DNA from: Symbiodinium natans
Taxonomy: Eukaryota; Sar; Dinophyceae; Suessiales; Symbiodiniaceae
Direction of reading: 5' to 3'
NCBI GenBank assembly: GCA_905221605.1
Contig: CAJNDS010001175.1
Coordinates: 1-30,221, forward strand
Length of the DNA stretch: 30,221 nt
The position numbers and the translations under genes were made by a program. A model generated the notes under the pieces. The model did not search any database. It saw only the letters and a program-made list of their open reading frames with translations, and was not told the origin of the DNA. This document shows, piece by piece, positions 1 to 8,515 of the stretch (positions are counted from its first letter, which is position 1; every line of letters starts with the position of its first letter).

Positions 1-4
1 ATGA

Positions 5-23
5 AGGAATCTCAGAGATTCCT
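5..23. repeat. Short near-perfect palindrome
   Basis: Nine-base arms (AGGAATCTC / GAGATTCCT) flank a single central A, enough for a small hairpin or a dimeric protein site. The 36 or so bases around it resemble 24629-24668 (shared GAATCTC and TTCAAAAAG blocks), so it may belong to a dispersed repeat. No gene is visible next to it. Confidence 0.6.
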
Positions 24-87
24 GGTTTTCAAAAAGCGCGGACAGAAATTGCAGTTACCCCTTAACAGCGATTTTGCAACTGGATTT

Positions 88-148
88 TGAAACTAATTTG
101 AAACTGACTGGAAACTAATTTGAAACTATGGAAACAATTTGAAACTTG
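88..148. repeat. Short minisatellite (GAAACTAATTTGAAACT-like units)
   Basis: Three imperfect copies of an 18-23 base unit built from GAAACTAATTTGAAACT run head to tail. The surrounding 149-270 is unique sequence in which I see no gene. Confidence 0.7.
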
Positions 149-270
149 AAAAATACCACATTCCGGACTTTCTGCCCCATCCTGGCCCCTCACATACGGC
201 CCTCAGTTGACTTTGGTCAGCCGTGACTAGAGACCAGAGTTTCCGAAAACTTGCAAGTCTCCAGACTGTT

Positions 271-496
271 GATGGACGAAATCCTGCATCATTTTTATCA
301 CGCAGCTCATCCCTTCCAAGCCCTGAATCTTAACATTGCCGTCCTTGCAATGCTTCGAAAGTGCATGTGTGTGAATGACCGAAATCCTGCATCACCCATA
401 TGCGCACGCAACATTGAAATTCGACGGGTGCGGGGAGCTCGATGACCAACCGTCGCACACGTGTAACGCAGGGGGTCATGCAAGATTTTGTCCATC
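271..496. repeat. Three copies of a 20-base motif, two direct and one inverted
   Basis: GATGGACGAAATCCTGCATC at 271-290 recurs with a few changes at 374-393 in the same orientation, and at 477-496 in inverted orientation (about 16 of 20 matching). Copies are about 103 bases apart. The last copy ends just before the first (TAC)n block. Function unknown. Confidence 0.6.
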
Positions 497-501
497 CACA
501 G

Positions 502-515
502 TACTACTACTTCTC

Positions 516-602
<87 letters not shown>
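502..602. repeat. (TAC)n microsatellite, block 1
   Basis: Nearly pure TAC repeat, about 33 units, with one early interruption (TTCTCC). Any open frame through it is a homopolymer (Tyr, Thr or Leu on plus; Ser or Val on minus) and not a protein. Confidence 0.97.
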
Positions 603-825
603 TGTTTTGGTCTGGAGGCGCACGGAGCGCTGCCTTTGGCTGTTGGGTGAAACTTCAAGTAGGCTACCCTACCTATGTGACAGCCTGTATTACCCAGCTG
701 GCCTGGTCACCACCAGGCCTCACACCAGTACACCGTGAGCATTTGTGTCTGGTTTACTTTGCCCTACCGGCTCTACCCTAACTGCTGCTACATCTGGTCC
801 CCAGGTCACCAGCTCTGAGCTCGCT
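603..825. other. Unique spacer between (TAC)n blocks
   Basis: About 220 bases of non-repetitive, moderately GC-rich sequence. I find no convincing reading frame or motif. It could be a decayed end of an element like the one at 2673-13586, but I see no match to that element's ends. Confidence 0.5.
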
Positions 826-1631
<806 letters not shown>

Positions 1632-1814
1632 CGCGCGTTTGTAGGAGGCCGGGTACTTTTAATACATGCGCTTGTTGTCATAGTCCCAAAGTGAGCACCC
1701 TCTCGGTGTTTCGCGCGTTTGCCACCTAAAAGACAGATCATCGACGTAGGGCCAAACTACTTTGAGGGTCATGGATTTGTGGTGTGTTTAGGATTCAGGA
1801 CTCGGGGTTTTCTT

Positions 1815-2008
1815 TGTGCAGAATGTTGTACAAACAAGCGGCAATGCTGTAAATACGAGTGTTCGGGGCAAAAAACGCTGTGAATTCTAGTGCTTTGGGC
1901 ATGGTCGCGAAAAGGATGGACGCTAGTGACTGATTTTCCTGTTCCGCATCCTTGTGCAGTATGTTGTACAAAGAGGCGAAAATGCTGTAAATACCAGTGT
2001 TTTGGGCA
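1815..2008 (+). repeat. Diverged direct repeat, 56 bases, offset 138
   Basis: Copy A is 1815-1870 and copy B 1953-2008. They start with TGTGCAG and end with GGGCA. This may be a remnant of a minisatellite or of two element ends. Confidence 0.65.
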
Positions 2009-2035
2009 TGTGATACTCCCCTCAGAGGGGGGAAG

Positions 2036-2160
2036 GTCCCGCCCCCCCCCCCCGTCTCACGGGGCGCCTCCCCCCCGGCCCTCCTCGGCCCCTCACCCTG
2101 CACCCCCCCCCCCCCCGTGCCGCACACAAATGGCCAGCCCCCCCCCCCCCCCCCCACCCA
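2036..2160. repeat. C-rich tract (G-rich on minus strand)
   Basis: Runs of 13 to 18 cytosines are separated by short mixed sequence, giving several G-run clusters on the minus strand that could fold as G-quadruplexes. It lies just before a (TAC)n block, mirroring the G-rich tract next to (TAC)n at 14029-14091. Confidence 0.8.
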
Positions 2161-2220
2161 CCATCCAAAAGCGAGGCGAAACACGAAATCTAGCAAAAAC
2201 AATCAGGGCCTCAACGCGCG

Positions 2221-2672
<452 letters not shown>

Positions 2673-3059
2673 TTTTTCATTCCAACCGCAGCCGGTCACT
2701 CAGCTTGGCGTCAGGTACGTGGCAGTGCATTGCACCGGTGCTTCTTGAGCACTAGAACCATAATGGGCAAGTCCCGCTACGAATAGCTGCAAACTTGCGT
2801 CCTACTCAACCTGTCAAGAGAAGAGTGCACAGTGGCACAGAGTGCACAGTGGCACAAACAAAAAACTGCTTCAGCATGTAATGCCGGCGGCAGTGACAAA
2901 CAATATCGGCACAGTGTCGCGACCAGTGGTGTGATCCTCGTCACTTGGTATGTACAGGACATGGAAGTGCGTTACACAGGACGGCTTGTGGTTTATGTAC
3001 AAGTGGCCCAGCCGGGCTCACTGTCGGTCCAGAGTGGCCAACTATGGCTCACTAGCCTC
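2673..3059 (-). other. Probable 3' untranslated region of the LINE
   Basis: Between the stop of the oxygenase-like ORF (3060-3062) and the (TAC)n tract. It contains direct repeats of AGTGCACAGTGGCACA near 2823-2855. No coding potential is visible on either strand. Confidence 0.5.
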
Positions 3060-4001
3060 TCACTCACTGTCAAGGTCAGGGTCTGTTGTAGGTGGTGTAG
3101 GTGGTGCAGGTGATGCAGGTGGAGTGGGTAATGCAAACTCCAGTCTCCGAAGCGTATCCACGTGTGCAGGGTTCAGCTCATCCACTGCCCTGACTGTGAA
3201 GATTGCAATCGTGATGCGATCTCCTGTCCAGGGGCGAGTCTCATGCGATCAAAGGTGACTCCTGGCAGTGTGAGATTTAGCACGTTGCCCTGCATGGTAC
3301 CATCCATACACGCATGGCTGCCGTCTGGATCGTAGACCCATACTCCTCCTCCTATGAAGGCCGAGCAGGGTAGCACTGCATTGACACTTTGTGCGGCGTT
3401 GTTCATATCCCTATGTGCATGCATGAACGTGTTTCGCTGAAGCACAAAGCTAGTGAAGGGCACCCGGGTGCAGGAGCGGATGTACCTACACACCATTAGC
3501 GTAACCCCATGGGAACTTCGAAGTGTTGCGCCGAAGCCCATGTAGTGGGCCCTGTGAGTAGGCTCCACTCATAAAGCACATACTGCCAGGTAGGTCGGCA
3601 TGCGCCTCACTGCGCAGGTCGCCCCTAGGCAGACTGTCACAGAGTAGCTTCCATGCACTCATGCGCACCTGTCCACAGGCAATCATATCGGCCGCAATTT
3701 GCTCAGCTATGTGCCGTGGGTATGGCATGTCATCTGGGATTTTTCATCAATCTCCAACGAATACGGGATCCTTACCTCGCGTTCATGTTGTGTTGGTGTG
3801 AAGCCGCTGGCCTCACCCATTGCATAGCCCGAGGTGTGTGCAGGCAACATTTGCTGGATGTGATGCCTAGCTCGAGCCCTATTGCACAGGTAGAGTACGC
3901 GCTGGGTATGTGGAGATTTATGGGGCACTTAGGTGGGGAAGGTGTGATCTGGCATTTATTAACAGTCTCTGTCGCTTTTGTGCCTCAGGGCGACGGCTCA
4001 T
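3060..4001 (-). pseudogene. 2-oxoglutarate/Fe(II) oxygenase-like ORF, broken by frameshifts
   Basis: Coding character follows four or five frame segments: about 4001-3925, 3928-3715, 3728-3495, 3510-3255 and 3250-3060, ending at TGA 3060-3062. The central segment has a His-Arg-Asp iron-binding triad (codons 3415-3407) in the context HAHRDMNN, then a GGGVWV strand. After a one-base frameshift near 3250 come a distal His (codon 3245-3243, in SHETRPW) and a GDR Arg (3218-3216) of the kind that binds 2-oxoglutarate. That HxD...H...R order is the signature of double-stranded beta-helix oxygenases. The HRD-N context recalls the TET/JBP group that oxidises thymine or 5-methylcytosine, but this subfamily link is only a suggestion. 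The tail is Pro/Thr-rich. Four frameshifts make this copy inactive. Confidence 0.6.
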
Positions 4002-4241
4002 CTCCTCGTGAATTGGCAATGAATTAACGCATGTTCAGTATAGTGGCCCAACAGGCTCACTGCACAGCGTGTTGCTCAGGTACCTGCAACAGGGTGCATG
4101 CACACGTGAGCGTGGGTGTTTGTCAGGTAGCCGCAGGCACGTGACAGCGGTGCAATCCTTTTTTCTGATTTTTTGGGTTTTTTGTAAGCACAGGCTGCCT
4201 ATGTGTCCCCCACAGGCGGCTACCCCACTGCGCTCAAGTCA
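4002..4241 (-). other. Gap between USP stop and oxygenase-like ORF
   Basis: Short, AT-richer stretch downstream of the USP stop codon at 4242-4244. No domain or frame is recognised. It may be the intergenic spacer of a polycistronic element. Confidence 0.4.
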
Positions 4242-7200
4242 TCAAAGCGTAGTCCTGCAGAGCAGGACCAGGTAGCACTGTTGGCTGAGTACTGAGTCAT
4301 GCGTTACAGCTATATTGACATGCTCTATGGGCTTACTGTCATCTGCATGCCATTGCGGGGGTGCTTGAGGTGCGACCCTTGGGGGGAGATGATTGAGAAA
4401 GCGGGTAGTATAATGTCCCCCGTGTATAGTAGACCCTCGATGCAGCACGCACGCCGTGACTAAGTATGTGACATACGTACAAGCAGCCCCCTGATGTGGG
4501 TCACAGTAGCACGGGATCTGGATTGCAGTGGGAATGGTGACCCTGGTGTGCAGTTTGACCGTCTCGCCAGCGTCCGTGTCCAAGAATCGCGAGATGCGCA
4601 GAAGCAGGATGCGTGGAGGATGCGTGCAAGCCTGTACGTACGTGCCGCCGGTGTGCCAATGGTCAACAAGTGCTTGGAGGTTAGTGGTGGCATAAGGGTC
4701 CGCCAGGTCAAGGGTAATGGACCGCTGTGTGTTGTGCTGTCCTCTGGTCTCGGTGCCCTCAACCTCACTAACAATGCGCGATTCCCACTTGCCTTGAAGA
4801 ACTTGGGGTCGTCCAGCTCCTAGGAGGTGTTCTAGGAATTCACAAGCGTCATGTTGCTGGTGGAGGTTAGCCCAATTGCACAGCAAGGGCCGCCAGGAGC
4901 TCAGTGCGTGAACGTGAATGGGCTTACGCGCATGATACACATCCCTCCACGCCTGTTCCTGGGCACCATACTTGAGGATGTCCGCAACCTGGAGGTGGCT
5001 GACCGCAAACAGCCAGGCACGTACGCTTGCATTAAGATAGCATGTATTGCTGCTGTTAAGGAGCCGTATTAGTAGTATTCGGCCAGCGCCTGTTGGACAA
5101 GCGCGGCAGCCGGTGACTGCTTGAGCGTGTCCCTCCTTAGTTGGAGGCCGATGACCTGCATGGCCGACAGGCCGGTCAATGCCTCCAGTGTCTCCCATAC
5201 TGTTGGGTGGCCCTTCGTGCGATTGGAGATGTCCAGCTGGAAAGCCGTGACCCCTGTCATGGTGTCTGCTAGGGGGCGTGTGGCGTGGAATCTGTGTATC
5301 ATGTAGGGCTGCATGATGATGGGTAGAAGGAGTTGTAGTGCTTCCACTAGCTTCGCGTGTGGAAGCGGGGGCCTCCCCTCGTCGACCACCAGGCTCCCCA
5401 ACGCCGGCGACCACTTCTGGTAGCACCAATGGCCTTCCTGTAGCCATTTGTTGTCCTCTGCCTTCTTCTGGAAGGGTGTCTGCGTCACTCCTCCGATGTC
5501 TTTCAGGCTTGCGTGCAGCATCGTGATCAGACAACCGAACAGAGTGGTGCGGAGTGTACTGGTCGTTGTTCCCTCCTCCTGAGACTTCTTCCATTTTTGT
5601 GCCGCTGCAAAGAGGAGGGGGAGCGGCCCCTGACTGCCCGGTTGAATGAAGAGCACCCAGCTGTAGTCCTGGCGTAGGATCTTGAGCGCCGTCTCCTGTT
5701 GCAGTGCTAGTCTGGCCAGTGCTTTGATCAAGTAGGTCAGGTTGGGGGTTTCGTGACCACGTCCCTTGCCCCCACCTTTGCGCCAGTGTTGTTTGCTTGG
5801 AGGGGCCGGCTGACGCGGGCGCCCTTTGCCCTGCTCTGTCTTGGGAACCTTGCCTCGCTCTGCAGGGGCCGATTCCGGTTCGGCTTCCCTCTTCATCGTC
5901 GGTGCCCACTCCATGAGATCCAGCTGGTCCTTCATCAGCGGGCCGAAGACTTGCTGAAGCTCCTCCATCGCCAGTCCTGTCGTTACGCAGTTTGAGATGC
6001 ATAAGGCAGATTTGCCACAAGACAGTACATTTGGCAGGGTGCTGTCTGGGGGCCTTGGTGACCGCACTGCAGTGCTCACACGGTGAGCCCGGGGTATTGA
6101 ACTTGGAGCACAAACAGCTCGCTGATTGCAGGTACTGTGCATGGTCAGTGGGGTGTGAGAGCCTATAGTGCTGCTTTACCTTACTTGTGCACACAATCCA
6201 CTGGGAGCACAGGGCACAGTAGTGTCGGAGCCACTGTCTATCCTGCAGGTGAAAAGCTGCATTTTCAGAATACTTTGTGAGCATGGCTCGCACGCTGGTC
6301 CTCTGAAAGTACGGCAACTGTGTTTCCGAGTCGTCCGTTGGTCCGGCACCTGAGCAGCTTGCTGGATGGGAGGGGTCGGGCTCGACGTGAGTGGCTTCAG
6401 GCGTGGGGCTTAGCTTAGGGCCTATTACCTTGACAGCTGACGCATCAATAGTGTGAGGGGGTATCACTTCGGGTGTCACTTCGGGTGTGTCCGAGCAGGG
6501 TGGACGTCTCGTGGGGTAAAGCACCTTACAGCGCTGCTCGTTAATGTGCTTGCGCAGACTGGAGAAGTCACAGAGTTTGACTTTGCAGTGGCTGCATTGA
6601 GGTAGCCCTCCCAGCGCGTCACTGTGTTTGTCGAAGGTGCGCGTAGGCTGATTGACAGGGCGTGCTGGGTGGTCTTTATGTTTACGGGTCATGTGGCCGA
6701 GCATGGAGGCACGGGTGGCGAAATATATTCCACACTCTGGACACGGGTGGCCATGGGTACGCTGATTGTGCATTTCGACAAGCTGAGAGGGTGAAAAGTC
6801 TTGTAGGGTATCCATGACTCTTTGCCAAGCTGCGCTATCGGGCCCCCTTTTGAAGATATCCGGTTGAGGCTCCGGATCAACTGTCTCCTTATGAAGTTGG
6901 TGCCTTAGCGCCTCAATCGGAGAAAGAAGGTTCCATTTTGTCAAAACCTGCTGGTGCGATGTACCCGTCATGTACACGGGATCCCTGACTATGAGTCGAA
7001 TTTGTCGCAGGATCTGCGCTGTGAGCTTCTTGGCGCCAAGGGGCGTGAGTCCACAGGCATCAAGCCCGTAGACAGTGGCGGTATAGACACACGCCTGCCA
7101 GATACGGAGCTTGTGTTGTCGCGTTAGGGCATGTCTACCTCGGAGTACACGCGTGAGTCTGCCAAAGTTGTTAGACCCAACCTCTAAGCGGTGCGCAAGT

Positions 7201-8171
7201 GTTCGATCCTCATAGTGATCATAGCTGACAATCGCTCCCAAGTACGTGAATGAATCAACAAGTGGGATGTCGATACATTCTTGTGCACTGTAGATACGAA
7301 GGACTTTCCCCTGGGCCGTTTTGCGTGTGAACCGTCTCCTAAGCTGTTCAGCCCCCGGACCTGCGCATTTGAGTATAGCCTTGCTTTTTGCGGGGCTAAC
7401 CGTCATTCCCATATCCGCCAGTGTATGGAGGAGCACGGCTATGTGCGACAGAATGACCTCCAGATCGTGCGTCGAGCTGAACTCACCCGAGCAATGGTAG
7501 TCGTCAGCGAAGATGCTGAGGAGATTGACTGTGGCGTGGTAGCCGATCTTGGCCGCAAGTTTTGCACTGATAAGGTGTGAGAAGATGAGCCAGAGAAGGG
7601 GTGCAACCGCACAACCCTGTCGCACGCCCTGTGTAGCGTGGACAACCCGATCCGTGCCATCGTGGTTGATATGGTAGTGGGCTTGGTGGTGCCAACACAT
7701 GACAATCTGTATGAAGGAGAGCGGCAAGTTCATGTGCTCCATTCCTTCCAGGAGTCGATGTCGGGGCATGGCATCAAATGCTCCCGCGAGGTCGAGTGTG
7801 ACCTGCAGGCCGCCGATCAAGGCCGTGGCCGCCTTGCCTTCAAATCGGTCATGCAGTGTGCAGTGGTGGGCGCGGCACTTGGCCCTTATGTGCGCGCAGT
7901 GGTCGAATACCCTGCGCAAGGCATCGCGGTGGGACCTGCCCGGCATGTAGCCGTATTGGGGGAATTGTGCGGCGATGCTGTGTATGTCTGCCTGATAGGG
8001 TTCGACTAGCGCTTTAAAGGTGAGTTTGCCTAGCTGGTCTTGAAGACCTATCGGACGATAGTGTCCCTCTTCCTTACCGGTTTTGGCTGGCTTACGGATG
8101 AGGACCAGGTGCGCGTCGGACCAAGGCCGGGGCACGCGGTTAGGCTGTGGGGTCCAGTTGGTATTAAGCAC
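4242..8171 (-). CDS. LINE ORF2, C-terminal part: reverse transcriptase, zinc fingers and USP protease
   Basis: A continuous frame of 1309 codons. Codons 1-~400 are a reverse transcriptase: motif A LDLAGAFD (Asp128 and Asp133, near 7775-7795), motif B GVRQGCAVAP, motif C FADD (Asp223-Asp224, 7505-7500). Then come C2H2 zinc fingers at about 6752-6679, 6605-6530 and 6240-6155, and a Cys-rich CxC...CxxC cluster at about 6140-6050. Codons ~1035-1309 are a USP-type deubiquitinase. Its Cys box is NSSNTCYLN (Cys1044, codon 5042-5040), followed by the QQHDACEF box, the His box HGGHY (His1253, 4415-4413), Asp1277-Asp1278 in WHADDSKP, and a YLVLLCR end. The first codon is GTG and is not a true start; the upstream coding continues in another frame. 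Between about 5970 and 5068 this frame reads a low-complexity Gly/Pro/Thr/Arg sequence, while the protein-like reading is in the overlapping frame. Confidence 0.85.
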   Translation of the reverse strand: MLNTNWTPQPNRVPRPWSDAHLVLIRKPAKTGKEEGHYRPIGLQDQLGKLTFKALVEPYQADIHSIAAQFPQYGYMPGRSHRDALRRVFDHCAHIRAKCRAHHCTLHDRFEGKAATALIGGLQVTLDLAGAFDAMPRHRLLEGMEHMNLPLSFIQIVMCWHHQAHYHINHDGTDRVVHATQGVRQGCAVAPLLWLIFSHLISAKLAAKIGYHATVNLLSIFADDYHCSGEFSSTHDLEVILSHIAVLLHTLADMGMTVSPAKSKAILKCAGPGAEQLRRRFTRKTAQGKVLRIYSAQECIDIPLVDSFTYLGAIVSYDHYEDRTLAHRLEVGSNNFGRLTRVLRGRHALTRQHKLRIWQACVYTATVYGLDACGLTPLGAKKLTAQILRQIRLIVRDPVYMTGTSHQQVLTKWNLLSPIEALRHQLHKETVDPEPQPDIFKRGPDSAAWQRVMDTLQDFSPSQLVEMHNQRTHGHPCPECGIYFATRASMLGHMTRKHKDHPARPVNQPTRTFDKHSDALGGLPQCSHCKVKLCDFSSLRKHINEQRCKVLYPTRRPPCSDTPEVTPEVIPPHTIDASAVKVIGPKLSPTPEATHVEPDPSHPASCSGAGPTDDSETQLPYFQRTSVRAMLTKYSENAAFHLQDRQWLRHYCALCSQWIVCTSKVKQHYRLSHPTDHAQYLQSASCLCSKFNTPGSPCEHCSAVTKAPRQHPAKCTVLWQICLMHLKLRNDRTGDGGASASLRPADEGPAGSHGVGTDDEEGSRTGIGPCRARQGSQDRAGQRAPASAGPSKQTTLAQRWGQGTWSRNPQPDLLDQSTGQTSTATGDGAQDPTPGLQLGALHSTGQSGAAPPPLCSGTKMEEVSGGGNNDQYTPHHSVRLSDHDAARKPERHRRSDADTLPEEGRGQQMATGRPLVLPEVVAGVGEPGGRRGEAPASTREASGSTTTPSTHHHAALHDTQIPRHTPPSRHHDRGHGFPAGHLQSHEGPPNSMGDTGGIDRPVGHAGHRPPTKEGHAQAVTGCRACPTGAGRILLIRLLNSSNTCYLNASVRAWLFAVSHLQVADILKYGAQEQAWRDVYHARKPIHVHALSSWRPLLCNWANLHQQHDACEFLEHLLGAGRPQVLQGKWESRIVSEVEGTETRGQHNTQRSITLDLADPYATTNLQALVDHWHTGGTYVQACTHPPRILLLRISRFLDTDAGETVKLHTRVTIPTAIQIPCYCDPHQGAACTYVTYLVTACVLHRGSTIHGGHYTTRFLNHLPPRVAPQAPPQWHADDSKPIEHVNIAVTHDSVLSQQCYLVLLCRTTL
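5069..5968 (-). CDS. Overlapping frame: leucine-rich domain of unknown function
   Basis: ATG at 5968 to TAA at 5069-5071, 299 codons, +1 relative to the RT/USP frame. The product begins MEELQQVFGPL, has a Lys/Gly/Pro-rich segment (about residues 30-75), then a helical domain with balanced composition, many Trp/Leu/Phe, and segments such as RFHATRPL and QVIGLQLRRD. That composition is far more protein-like than the Gly/Pro/Thr-rich reading of the other frame. The stop TAA overlaps the sequence that leads straight into the USP domain (Cys box 25 bases downstream). This is therefore either a separate ORF, or a piece of one RT-ZnF-domain-USP polyprotein joined by two opposite frameshifts. I do not recognise a named family. 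Confidence 0.65.
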   Translation of the reverse strand: MEELQQVFGPLMKDQLDLMEWAPTMKREAEPESAPAERGKVPKTEQGKGRPRQPAPPSKQHWRKGGGKGRGHETPNLTYLIKALARLALQQETALKILRQDYSWVLFIQPGSQGPLPLLFAAAQKWKKSQEEGTTTSTLRTTLFGCLITMLHASLKDIGGVTQTPFQKKAEDNKWLQEGHWCYQKWSPALGSLVVDEGRPPLPHAKLVEALQLLLPIIMQPYMIHRFHATRPLADTMTGVTAFQLDISNRTKGHPTVWETLEALTGLSAMQVIGLQLRRDTLKQSPAAALVQQALAEYY

Positions 8172-8515
8172 ATGGCGACCCTTGTCGCGATGATGTCTGA
8201 GCAGAGGCGCCAGATGGCACTGGGTGGGTGGCCTGGGGGGACGGCTTTTCTGAGCGGAGCGTGTTGCAAGTGCCTGGCGAGCACCGTCGGCTGCTGCGTG
8301 GGGCCTTCGCAGGGCTCCCCCTGACGTTCATGCAGCAACCGAGTGGTTGTCTCTAGCTGCGTGAGCGCTTCAGCAGCAGCTTTGAATTTGGCAGTGAAGT
8401 GACAGTGAAAGCACGCCGCTTCCTCACTTCGTGTCATCATTTGTCCTGTGGAGTCACGCAGCTGGGATCTGTGGCGCTTGGCTTTTGGCGCGAGAGCGCG
8501 TACAACCTGATACAA
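8172..8515 (-). pseudogene. Endonuclease-RT linker, out of frame with both sides
   Basis: In the frame one base off from both neighbours, this stretch reads YQVVRALAPKAKR..., continues through LRKAVPPGHPP and AIWRLCSDIIATRVA, and then meets the RT frame at VLNTNW. The APE endonuclease frame runs to about 8515 and the RT frame begins at about 8172. Both lie in the same register, so a pair of opposite single-base shifts encloses the linker. Such linkers are a normal part of LINE ORF2, and the shifts are most simply read as indels in a decaying copy or as sequencing errors. Confidence 0.7.

Larger units (their letters stand above)
1632..2220. other. Unique spacer with an internal direct repeat
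   Basis: No gene is visible. A 56-base segment at 1815-1870 recurs at 1953-2008 (offset 138, roughly 85% alike). Both contain ATGTTGTACAAA and AATGCTGTAAATAC blocks, and a further piece (TAGTGCTTTGGGCAT) lies between. The right part, 2040-2160, is C-rich. Confidence 0.6.

Noticed and set aside
271-496. CRISPR-like repeat array
   Set aside because: Only three diverged copies, one inverted, with no uniform spacers; the context is eukaryotic.
7281-8324. Plus-strand frames opposite the reverse transcriptase
   Set aside because: Antisense shadows of the RT; no motifs, while the minus strand has all catalytic motifs.
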